From Gammaproteobacteria bacterium (lineage in GTDB: Bacteria; Pseudomonadota; Gammaproteobacteria; HK1), in the NCBI GenBank assembly GCA_013042035.1, contig JABDQX010000248.1, positions 1 through 7,637 on the forward strand: a stretch of 7,637 nt of DNA, in the 5' to 3' direction. This document shows, piece after piece, positions 1-5,422 of the stretch (the first letter of the stretch is position 1; each line of letters starts with the position of its first letter). Below the pieces are notes generated by a model, which had not been told where the DNA came from, searched no databases, and saw only the letters and a list, made by a program, of their open reading frames with translations. The position numbers were made by a program, and so were the translations under genes.

Positions 1-73
1 TGCCATGGCGACTCGGTACGTCTTGAAAAACGGGTTGGCGATCCTGGGTGTTTCAGCACCGGAGTCCATGTGA
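1..73 (+). CDS. argS: Arginyl-tRNA synthetase, C-terminal end (partial)
   Basis: The frame that ends at the TGA at 71-73 is open to the window edge. It reads ...ATRYVLKNGLAILGVSAPESM, which matches the typical C-terminus of bacterial ArgS (pattern VLxNGLxLLGVxAPExM). ArgS is a cytoplasmic class I synthetase that charges tRNA-Arg; the conserved tail belongs to its C-terminal anticodon-binding domain. Only about 23 codons are present, so the call depends on this tail motif and on context: a SPOR-domain gene follows on the same strand, as in Pseudomonas-type genomes. The gene was probably once followed directly by that SPOR gene, and a toxin-antitoxin module now lies between them. No terminator hairpin with a T-tract is visible after the stop. 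Confidence 0.85.
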   Translation, partial: AMATRYVLKNGLAILGVSAPESM

Positions 74-92
74 GAGGCTGTGAGGATTTCTA

Positions 93-109
93 TTAACATG
101 GTATGTTAA
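93..109. promoter_or_regulatory. Palindromic operator candidate of the toxin-antitoxin operon
   Basis: A perfect inverted repeat, TTAACAT-GGT-ATGTTAA, has 7-base arms and a 3-base centre. It lies 18 bases before the toxin ATG at 128 and just after the end of argS. HigA-type antitoxins with an HTH_3 domain bind short palindromes at their own promoters, so this is the natural site for autorepression by the antitoxin encoded downstream. The palindrome is seen directly; the operator role is inferred. No convincing -35/-10 pair was identified, but the AT-rich palindrome may overlap the promoter. Confidence 0.6.
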
Positions 110-127
110 CCATTTTTGATTTGCCTC

Positions 128-460
128 ATGGTGATATATTTCAGAACGAGGAAACTACAAAAGGTTTGTTCCAATCGGAAGGCGATGCAAAAACAGTACT
201 CCGCTTCCTCCGGAAAACTCCAACAACGCTTGATGGAACTTCAGGCGGTGGGCTCTTTAAAAGAAATTTCTCACCTGCCGCCACCACGTTGTCATGCGTT
301 GTCAGGGGATCGAACAGGCCAGTTCTCCGTTGATCTGGAACATCCATACCGATTGCTTTTTATTCCTGCAAACGACCCTGTTCCAAGATTGGAAGACGGG
401 GGTATCGACCGTAGCAAGGTGTCGGAAATAGAGATTGTCGAGATTGCTGATACCCATTGA
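128..460 (+). CDS. higB: HigB-like (RelE/ParE superfamily) toxin
   Basis: A 110-residue protein that recalls HigB-type ribosome-dependent mRNA interferases. It starts MVIYFRTRKLQKVC and carries the family's most recognisable stretch, RCHALSGDRTGQFSVDLEHPYRLLF (given in pieces: RCHALSGDR, then GQFSVDLEHPYRLLF), near residues 55-80. Family members cleave mRNA on the translating ribosome. An ATG four codons upstream (116) and a GTG at 131 are also possible starts; 128 was chosen because it puts the first beta strand at the N-terminus as in homologues. No strong Shine-Dalgarno is visible. The toxin comes first, the usual higBA order, and its TGA (458-460) lies 17 bases before the antitoxin ATG, so translation may be coupled. 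No truncation or frameshift is seen. The protein lacks the C-terminal extension of larger RelE relatives. Confidence 0.85.
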   Translation: MVIYFRTRKLQKVCSNRKAMQKQYSASSGKLQQRLMELQAVGSLKEISHLPPPRCHALSGDRTGQFSVDLEHPYRLLFIPANDPVPRLEDGGIDRSKVSEIEIVEIADTH

Positions 461-477
461 AAAAATGGATGGTCACC

Positions 478-1551
478 ATGGAAGCGAGAAGAAAATATGC
501 CTTTGAACCGGATTATGCCGTTGCACCGGGGAAAACGCTATTTGAGGTTATGAATTCGCTCAACATGACACAAAAGGACCTTGCGGTTCGAACAGGTCTG
601 GCGATACAAACTCTCCACAGAATTCTCAATGGGATACAGCCCATTACCTATGAAACAGCGAATCGTCTCGAGCTTGTTACCAACGTTCCCGCCAATTTCT
701 GGAACAGTCTTGAGGCCAAATTCCAGGAACAAAAGGCAAAGATCGAGGAACGTCAGCGGGTGGCCGCCGATATTCAATGGCTGGAATCCATTCCGACGAA
801 GGAGTTAATCGAGCGGGAGTTGATCGAACCGTTGACGGATAAGGTGGCACTGTTGCGCGAGGTCTTGAGCTTCTATGGCGTATCGAGCGTGACCGCATGG
901 GACGCGGTATGGAGGGAACCGGCGGTGGCCGCGCGGCGTTCCACCTGCTTCGACTCACAGCCAGGTCCCGCCTCTGCCTGGATACGTCAGGGGGAGCTAC
1001 AGGCCAAGGCGATTGATTGTCAGCCCTATGACAAGGATCGATTCACGCAGGTTCTCAAGGAAATTCGTTCCATGACACGCGACACACCGCAGGTTTTCGA
1101 GCCGGAAATGAGGAAGCTGTGTGCCGAGGCAGGGGTTGCCCTTGCTCTGGTAAAGGAAATGGAAAAAGTACCCTGGAGTGGTGCTACCAAATGGCTGGGC
1201 CACAATAAGGCCATGATCCTATTATGTCTGCGAGGCAAAGGCGAAGATGGATTCTGGTTTTCCTTTTTCCATGAAGCGAGTCATGTCTTGCACGACAAAA
1301 AGAGAAAGCTATTTATCAATGATAGAAACCATGACGAACCATGCGAAAGACAGGCCGATGAGTTCGCTGCCGATTTTCTGATCCCCAATAAATACAATAC
1401 CAGGATCGAAAATCTCCAATCTCGAACCGAAGTTGTTCAGATGGCGGACGAACTTGGTGTTGCATCAGGCATCGTCGCGGGACGGTATCAGTTCCTGACC
1501 AAGCGGTGGAATTATTATGAGGATTTGATCCGCAGCCTGGAATGGCGATAA
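478..1551 (+). CDS. higA: HigA-type HTH antitoxin fused to ImmA/IrrE metallopeptidase
   Basis: A 357-residue two-domain protein. Residues about 5-75 are a HigA/XRE helix-turn-helix module (FEPDYAVAPGKTLFEVM, MTQKDLAVRTGL, GIQPITYETANRLE, VPANFWNSLEAKF), the DNA-binding, toxin-neutralising antitoxin type. The C-terminal half is a COG2856 ImmA/IrrE-like zinc peptidase: HEASH at residues 265-269 is the HExxH motif, followed by ERQADEFAADFLIP at about 290-303, which should supply the third zinc ligand (probably E290). The two are joined by a linker of about 150 residues. The start is uncertain: ATG 478 follows a GGATGG sequence by 5 bases and fits homologues, while ATG 469 and a TTG at 457 that overlaps the toxin stop are alternatives. 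Single-domain HigA proteins have about 100 residues, so this is a long fused form. It probably represses its own operon through the palindrome at 93-109. The peptidase active site looks intact, but its substrate is unknown. Confidence 0.88.
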   Translation: MEARRKYAFEPDYAVAPGKTLFEVMNSLNMTQKDLAVRTGLAIQTLHRILNGIQPITYETANRLELVTNVPANFWNSLEAKFQEQKAKIEERQRVAADIQWLESIPTKELIERELIEPLTDKVALLREVLSFYGVSSVTAWDAVWREPAVAARRSTCFDSQPGPASAWIRQGELQAKAIDCQPYDKDRFTQVLKEIRSMTRDTPQVFEPEMRKLCAEAGVALALVKEMEKVPWSGATKWLGHNKAMILLCLRGKGEDGFWFSFFHEASHVLHDKKRKLFINDRNHDEPCERQADEFAADFLIPNKYNTRIENLQSRTEVVQMADELGVASGIVAGRYQFLTKRWNYYEDLIRSLEWR

Positions 1552-1614
1552 TCGGTCACCTCCGTAGACTAAAGTTCGATTAATTCGCGAGGATGGTCGC
1601 CACTCAACGAGATT

Positions 1615-1637
1615 TTATTAGCTTTTTACACTAATAA
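1615..1637 (+). promoter_or_regulatory. Weak hairpin overlapping the start of the SPOR gene
   Basis: Perfect 7-base arms TTATTAG (1615-1621) and CTAATAA (1631-1637) enclose the 9-base loop CTTTTTACA. The right arm includes the A of the start codon at 1637. No Shine-Dalgarno is visible in front of this start. All arm pairs but one are A-T, so the stem would be weak. It could modulate initiation or be chance in AT-rich sequence. The gap from the antitoxin stop (1552-1636) holds no other clear signal. Confidence 0.3.
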
Positions 1638-2296
1638 TGGCCCACGATTACAAATATCATGCTGGCAAAACGCCATCTTCATCATCCGATAAGACGCCGC
1701 CTCCCGGTTGGCTTTGGTTTATTGCCGGGCTTACCATTGGGCTATTCATCGCCGTTCTTACTTACCTGAGCGGTCAGTATTCTGTCCGCGATTCCGAACA
1801 ACGAGCCGGTGTGCCGCCAAAGGCACAAAGTACGCAATCGGCCGACTCACAAGAAAAGCCACGGCCACCGTCCGAGTTGGCCGAATCCACCGAGTCCGCT
1901 GAACTAACCGAAGCCGATCAGAAAAAAACCAAACCTAAGTTCGAGTTTTATACGATACTTCCCGAGCGTGAAATCCGGGTGCCGGAACATGAGCTGCGCT
2001 CACAAGAGCAGGCGCCAAAGAAAGCAGGGGCATCCACGTCCGTCGCCACGGCAGGCAGTTATATCCTTCAGGTGGGGTCATTTCGCTATCTTGGGGATGC
2101 CGATCAGCTCAAGGCGGGATTGGTTCTCAACGGGTTCGATGTGGAGATCCAAACCGTGCCGACCGATAGCGACGATACCTGGTATCGGGTTCGGCTTGGA
2201 CCGTATCAAGATCTTGGCGCGGTACATAGAATGCGAGCGAAGCTGCAAAGGAGCGGTTTTTCGCCACTGGTGTTGAAGGAAAAGAACCGAGAGTAA
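1637..2296 (+). CDS. SPOR-domain single-pass membrane protein (FtsN-like)
   Basis: A 219-residue protein with a short basic, Ser/Pro-rich cytoplasmic N-terminus, one transmembrane helix at about residues 25-44 (WLWFIAGLTIGLFIAVLTYL), and a polar Glu/Gln/Pro-rich periplasmic linker at about 47-140. A C-terminal SPOR domain at about 141-216 begins SYILQVGSF and ends near YQDLGAVHRMRAKLQRSGF. SPOR domains bind denuded glycan strands at the division septum, so a role in septal peptidoglycan work is likely; true FtsN identity is not shown. The first residues MAHDYKYH and the GW before the helix fit the family found just after argS in many gammaproteobacteria, which supports the ATG at 1637. Here the toxin-antitoxin module separates it from argS, so it may now depend on read-through. 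It converges with murA, leaving 22 bases between the stops. Confidence 0.88.
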   Translation: MAHDYKYHAGKTPSSSSDKTPPPGWLWFIAGLTIGLFIAVLTYLSGQYSVRDSEQRAGVPPKAQSTQSADSQEKPRPPSELAESTESAELTEADQKKTKPKFEFYTILPEREIRVPEHELRSQEQAPKKAGASTSVATAGSYILQVGSFRYLGDADQLKAGLVLNGFDVEIQTVPTDSDDTWYRVRLGPYQDLGAVHRMRAKLQRSGFSPLVLKEKNRE

Positions 2297-2297
2297 G

Positions 2298-2339
2298 AGC
2301 CTGTTTGGCTGGCTGAATCTATCCGGGTATCCGCCGGAT
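2298..2339. terminator. Convergent stop region with two small hairpins, no clear terminator
   Basis: The SPOR gene and murA end 22 bases apart. The only structures seen are a 4-base hairpin AGCC-TGTTT-GGCT (2298-2310) and a 6-base one ATCCGG-GTATCCG-CCGGAT (2321-2339) inside the last murA codons. Neither has a T-tract on either strand, so an intrinsic terminator is not supported. One of these could still act as a weak bidirectional barrier. Confidence 0.2.
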
Positions 2340-3578
2340 CGTTGCACCCAACTGGGCAAGCTTTTCCTCGATACACTCGTAACCTCGATCGATGTGGTAG
2401 ATCCGATCCACAACCGTATTTCCCTCGGCCACTAATCCGGCCAGCACAAGGCTGGCCGAGGCTCGCAGATCGGTTGCCATTACCGGCGCGGCGGTAAGGT
2501 GATCGACACCGCGAGTGATGGCTGTGTTGCCTTCCAGGCGAATATCGGCGCCCATGCGTTGAAGTTCGTGGATGTGCATGAAACGATTCTCGAATACGGT
2601 CTCCGAAATCATTCCGATACCCGTGGACATTACGTTCAAAGCGGTGAATTGTGCCTGCATATCCGTTGGGAACGCGGGAAAGGGCGCCGTGCGAACCATC
2701 ACGGCCCTTGGGCGTTCACCATGCATATCCAAAGAGATCCAATCCTTACCGGTTTCTATGGTGGCCCCTGCTTCCGAGAGCTTTTCGATGACAGCCTCCA
2801 GCATGGCCGGACGCGTATTTTTTACCTTGATTCGCCCGCCCGTGATAGCGGTAGCCACGAGATAGGTACCCGTTTCGATTCTATCCGGCAGTACCTCATA
2901 TCGAGTGCCGGAAAGAGATTCAACACCTTCCACGCGTATGGTACTTGTCCCCGCGCCTTCGATATGCGCGCCCATGGTGGACAAACAATTAGCGAGATCC
3001 ACAACCTCGGGTTCGCGCGCCGCGTTTTCTATTATCGTGGTGCCTTTGGCGAGAGTCGCCGCCATCATGATATTTTCCGTTCCGGTGACCGTTACCAGGT
3101 CCATCACCAAATGAATGCCCTTTAATCGTGGCGCCCGCGCCCGAATAAATCCACCCTCGACTCGAATGTCGGCGCCCATTTTTCGCAATCCCTCAATATG
3201 GAGATTGACGGGCCGTGAACCGATAGCGCAGCCGCCCGGCAAAGAGACCACCGCCTGACCAAAGCGTGTTAGTAAAGGCCCGAGAACGAGGATCGAGGCC
3301 CGCATGGTTCTGACCAGTTCGTATGGGGCAAAGAATTCACGAATCGTGGAGGAATCCACTTGAATATTCATGCGTTCATCCACGACAAGATCGACACCCA
3401 TGCGGCCCAGCAGCTCCATGGTCGTGGTGATGTCGTTAAGATGAGGAATATTGCCGATGATAACCGGGCTATCGCTTAATAATGTTGCGGCAAGAATAGG
3501 TAGCGCCGCGTTTTTAGCACCGGAAATTCGAATCTCGCCATTGAGCCGAATGCCACCGGAAATAATAAGTTTATCCAT
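2319..3578 (-). CDS. murA: UDP-N-acetylglucosamine 1-carboxyvinyltransferase (MurA)
   Basis: A 419-residue protein, the same length as E. coli MurA. It transfers enolpyruvate from PEP to UDP-GlcNAc in the cytoplasm, the first committed step of peptidoglycan synthesis and the target of fosfomycin. Key features are SGAKNAALPIL with the conserved lysine at residue 22, and LPGGCAIGSRPV with the catalytic cysteine at 117 (E. coli C115), the form expected to be fosfomycin-sensitive. Further conserved blocks are NAAREPE, LPDRIETGT, FPTDMQAQF, TVFENRFMH and ATDLRASASLV. The start was set at ATG 3578 (MDKLIISGG) because homologues begin there and GGTGG lies 9 bases upstream; a further in-frame ATG at 3596 would add six residues. 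The start overlaps the end of mlaB by 8 bases, so translation is probably coupled. In E. coli ibaG sits between mlaB and murA; no such gene is present here. Confidence 0.97.
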   Translation of the reverse strand: MDKLIISGGIRLNGEIRISGAKNAALPILAATLLSDSPVIIGNIPHLNDITTTMELLGRMGVDLVVDERMNIQVDSSTIREFFAPYELVRTMRASILVLGPLLTRFGQAVVSLPGGCAIGSRPVNLHIEGLRKMGADIRVEGGFIRARAPRLKGIHLVMDLVTVTGTENIMMAATLAKGTTIIENAAREPEVVDLANCLSTMGAHIEGAGTSTIRVEGVESLSGTRYEVLPDRIETGTYLVATAITGGRIKVKNTRPAMLEAVIEKLSEAGATIETGKDWISLDMHGERPRAVMVRTAPFPAFPTDMQAQFTALNVMSTGIGMISETVFENRFMHIHELQRMGADIRLEGNTAITRGVDHLTAAPVMATDLRASASLVLAGLVAEGNTVVDRIYHIDRGYECIEEKLAQLGATIRRIPG

Positions 3579-3918
3579 CTGAATTGCCACCATCAAAAAG
3601 AAAATCCACTTCGGCCATGTTCGCCAGGCAAAGCATTTGTTTCGGAATATTTTGGAACCGCAAGATGATGTCCCGACTGTTCGCCTGACGTAGCCATTCG
3701 AGCATCAGCACAAGTCCGGCACTATCGGTACGGGCCACCTTATCCAGATCTATGACAATTTTTCCGTCAGAAGGCGCAAGGTTCGTAAAGAAGTGCCTGT
3801 TTTTTCGCCACAAATCCGGAACCGATGAAAACGTCAATTCCCCGGCGAGGGCATAGGTGCCTTTTTCCATCACATGAAGTTCGGTAGGCGGAAGATTAGT
3901 CATTATCCGGAGGGCCAT
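3571..3918 (-). CDS. mlaB: MlaB, STAS-domain subunit of the Mla phospholipid transporter
   Basis: A 115-residue (or 110-residue) single STAS-domain protein. The strands and helix follow the family pattern: TYALAGELTFSSVPDLW, KIVIDLDKVARTDSAGLVLML, then LRFQNIPKQM and MAEVDFLF. The TDSAGL motif lies at the start of the helix, where MlaB contacts the ATPase MlaF. MlaB is cytoplasmic and stabilises and activates the MlaFEDB complex. The ATG at 3918 overlaps the stop of a possible small upstream ORF in TAATG; ATG 3903 (MTNLPPTEL) is an alternative, and neither has a good Shine-Dalgarno. The 3' end overlaps murA by 8 bases. Its place between mlaC and murA is the conserved one. Confidence 0.9.
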   Translation of the reverse strand: MALRIMTNLPPTELHVMEKGTYALAGELTFSSVPDLWRKNRHFFTNLAPSDGKIVIDLDKVARTDSAGLVLMLEWLRQANSRDIILRFQNIPKQMLCLANMAEVDFLFDGGNSDG

Positions 3919-3995
3919 TATCGGGAGATCCCGTGGAGTGGGCTTTCAAGCAGTCGTTCGACAAAGGACATCCAGGCGATTCCGGTAAGATCCAT
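3918..3995 (-). CDS. Possible 25-residue ORF between mlaC and mlaB
   Basis: An ATG at 3995, 6 bases after the mlaC TGA, opens a frame of 25 codons (MDLTGIAWMS... ending PLHGISR). Its TAA overlaps the mlaB ATG at 3918 as TAATG. AAGGGGA, inside the last mlaC codons, lies about 10 bases before the ATG and could act as a Shine-Dalgarno. It fills nearly all of the 83-base gap between mlaC and mlaB. I recognise no family; the peptide has no obvious membrane segment or cysteines. It may exist mainly to carry ribosomes from mlaC to mlaB, or be chance. A 5-base-arm palindrome (CGGGA-GA-TCCCG on the plus strand, 3922-3933) lies over its last codons. Confidence 0.3.
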   Translation of the reverse strand: MDLTGIAWMSFVERLLESPLHGISR

Positions 3996-4001
3996 GAGCT
4001 T

Positions 4002-4829
4002 TCAATCCCCTTCCGGCAGGTGTTGCTCATTTTGATCATAATTTATCGATCCCTTGTCTTGAACAGGATTCTGGGAGACAGTTTGAATAATCCCGTCCAT
4101 ATCGCCCGATGCACTATTTACTTCCTGTTGCGATGGTGCATCGGCGGATGAACCGGCAGCGTTCAGTAATTCCGCGTTTTCTTGATTGTGCCGTTTGAGC
4201 TCCGCAATGAGTCCCAAGAGCCCTTTTTGCCGGATCTCCATTTGGAAGGAAGAGCGGTGGGTAACGACTAAACTGATCCCCTCCACCAACATGTCGATGA
4301 CCTTCCACGAACCATCCCGGGATAGAAACAATACATAGTCGACATTGATGGGAGCCGCTTCAGTCAGCCGGATGCGTGTTTGCACCTTGATGGCGCGAGC
4401 CTGCTGCTTGGATCGTACGGGAAGATAATCGATCTCCTGCCCACGGTACTCGCTTAGAGTCGTTGCATAGGTATACAACAGATAGCTTTTGAATTGCTCG
4501 ATAAATTGCTTTTTTTGCTCGGGCGTGGCCACTCGCCAGTTCTTGCCAAGGACCCGGCTGGATATACGGGCAAAATCGAACTTGCTGAAGATAAGTTCGT
4601 CCACAAGTTCATATAGCCGATTTTTATCCGGATTCGTATTCAATCCTTCTTCTTCAATGGTTCTGAAAAGAAGCGTGGAAGTCTCACGCACCATTTCCAG
4701 CCCCTGTTCGGGTGTTGCCTTGATTCCCGCTGTAACCGGCTCCGCGAAAGATTGCCGGGCAATGGAAAATAATCCGATGAAAAACAATCCTGTGACCACA
4801 ATCCAGTGAGAGCGCATGAAACCCATCAT
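4002..4829 (-). CDS. mlaC: MlaC, periplasmic phospholipid-binding protein
   Basis: A 275-residue MlaC (Tol-Tol/ttg2D family). Residues 1-29 form a signal peptide with hydrophobic core WIVVTGLFFIGLF and likely cleavage after SFA (A29). The mature core to about residue 214 has the family features: FDFARISSRVLGKNWR, QKKQFIEQFKSYLLYTYA, and SWKVIDMLVEGISLVVTHRSSF with GLIAELK at its end. MlaC carries phospholipid between the outer-membrane MlaA complex and inner-membrane MlaFEDB. E. coli MlaC has 211 residues; here an extra polar tail of about 60 residues, rich in Asn, Gln, Ser, Glu and Asp, follows the core. The start ATG at 4829 overlaps the mlaD stop as ATGA, a typical coupled junction; ATG 4826 and 4817 are alternatives. 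Confidence 0.93.
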   Translation of the reverse strand: MMGFMRSHWIVVTGLFFIGLFSIARQSFAEPVTAGIKATPEQGLEMVRETSTLLFRTIEEEGLNTNPDKNRLYELVDELIFSKFDFARISSRVLGKNWRVATPEQKKQFIEQFKSYLLYTYATTLSEYRGQEIDYLPVRSKQQARAIKVQTRIRLTEAAPINVDYVLFLSRDGSWKVIDMLVEGISLVVTHRSSFQMEIRQKGLLGLIAELKRHNQENAELLNAAGSSADAPSQQEVNSASGDMDGIIQTVSQNPVQDKGSINYDQNEQHLPEGD

Positions 4830-5296
4830 TCTTTCTTATCTCCCGATCCCTGGCCGAACATAAACTGACCGATTAACTGTTCCAGTACAACGGCTGACTG
4901 TGTCAGCATGATTTGATCCCCTTCTCTTAGATACTCTTCTTCTCCACCGGCGTCGAAACCGATATATTGTTCCCCAAGAAGACCCGCGGTGAGGATACTG
5001 GCCGAGGTATCCAGTGGAATGCGATCGAACTTTGCAAAAATCGAGAGGGTTACCACTGCTTCATAGATATCGCTATCGAAATCGATTTGTTTGACCTGAC
5101 CGATGCGAACCCCTGCCATGGTAACCGGCGCGCGAACCTTCAGTCCGCCGATGTTCTGAAAGTTTGCCTTTATCTCGTAACCGTCCGCGTTAATGAAGGT
5201 GCTAAGGTTACTGACCTGCATGGCAAGCATGAACAACGCCGCAAACCCGATGGCGACGAATATTCCGACACCGATTTCGACTGTTTTTGTGTGCAT
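4826..5296 (-). CDS. mlaD: MlaD, MCE-domain subunit of the Mla transporter
   Basis: A 156-residue protein with a short N-terminus (MHTKTVEIGVG), one transmembrane helix at about residues 9-27, and one MCE domain at about 37-115 containing NIGGLKVRAPVTMAGVRIGQV and the conserved TAGLLGEQYIG. It ends with a helical segment, SAVVLEQLIGQFMFG. MlaD hexamers form the periplasmic ring through which lipid passes between MlaE and MlaC. The start at 5296 aligns with E. coli MlaD (MQTKKNEIWVG). An in-frame ATG at 5317 would add seven residues, including part of a hairpin. Neither start has a strong Shine-Dalgarno, and the 5296 ATG lies at the foot of that hairpin. E. coli MlaD has a longer C-terminal tail (183 residues in all). 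The gene ends in a 4-base overlap with mlaC. Confidence 0.94.
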   Translation of the reverse strand: MHTKTVEIGVGIFVAIGFAALFMLAMQVSNLSTFINADGYEIKANFQNIGGLKVRAPVTMAGVRIGQVKQIDFDSDIYEAVVTLSIFAKFDRIPLDTSASILTAGLLGEQYIGFDAGGEEEYLREGDQIMLTQSAVVLEQLIGQFMFGQGSGDKKE

Positions 5297-5317
5297 GATT
5301 TCGCTGCGCGAAATCAT
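5295..5317 (-). repeat. AT-rich hairpin at the mlaD start codon (GNA loop)
   Basis: Perfect 10-base arms ATGATTTCGC (5295-5304) and GCGAAATCAT (5308-5317) enclose a 3-base loop (TGC on plus, GCA on the coding minus strand). The minus-strand tip reads GC-GCA-GC. Its arms include the first two bases of the mlaD ATG at 5296, and the whole of the alternative ATG at 5317, so folding would hide both starts. It differs from the mlaE-flanking hairpins by a T-to-C change in one arm that is matched by A-to-G in the other. Confidence 0.75.
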
Positions 5318-5349
5318 ATGGCCCCGCTTCGCGGAGCAGGCATATGATT
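5312..5349 (-). repeat. GC-rich compound hairpin upstream of mlaD (GNA loop)
   Basis: Outer arms AATCATATG (5312-5320) and CATATGATT (5341-5349) are perfectly complementary. Inside them lies CCGC-TTC-GCGG (5324-5334), whose minus-strand tip reads GC-GAA-GC. The bases between outer and inner stem pair poorly. Bases 5312-5317 are also used by the hairpin at 5295-5317, so the two structures compete and could act as a switch. Confidence 0.6.
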
Positions 5350-5399
5350 GTCGCTTCCCCTTATTATTTCGCTTAGAGCCTGTCTAAAAAATAGCCAAT

Positions 5400-5422
5400 A
5401 TGATTTTGCGAAGCAAAATCAT
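5400..5422 (+). repeat. Hairpin over the mlaE stop codon (GNA loop)
   Basis: Perfect 10-base arms ATGATTTTGC (5400-5409) and GCAAAATCAT (5413-5422) enclose GAA (plus strand). The mlaE TGA (5419-5421) lies within the arm. The 18 bases at 5402-5419 recur in inverted orientation at 6200-6217, so mlaE is bracketed by the pair. On the transcript strand it is followed, after ATTGGCT..., by a run of six T beginning seven bases past the stem, which is too far for a classical terminator but could cause some attenuation. Confidence 0.75.

Noticed and set aside
103..333. A 76-codon plus-strand frame whose ATG lies in the palindrome before the toxin.
   Set aside because: It overlaps the toxin in another frame, and the toxin frame carries the conserved HigB motifs.
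2296..2318. AGAGCCTGT shared between the gap after the SPOR gene and the gap downstream of mlaE (near 5375-5383), considered as insertion-sequence ends.
   Set aside because: Only nine bases are shared, without a target duplication or any transposase, so chance is likely.
2499..3125. A 208-codon open frame on the plus strand opposite murA.
   Set aside because: It lies wholly antisense to a well conserved murA, has no recognisable domain, and is best explained as a shadow of murA codon use.
5384..5422. Intrinsic terminator after mlaE (hairpin followed by six T on the minus strand).
   Set aside because: The T-run starts seven bases past the stem, and the operon must continue into mlaD, so full termination is not supported.
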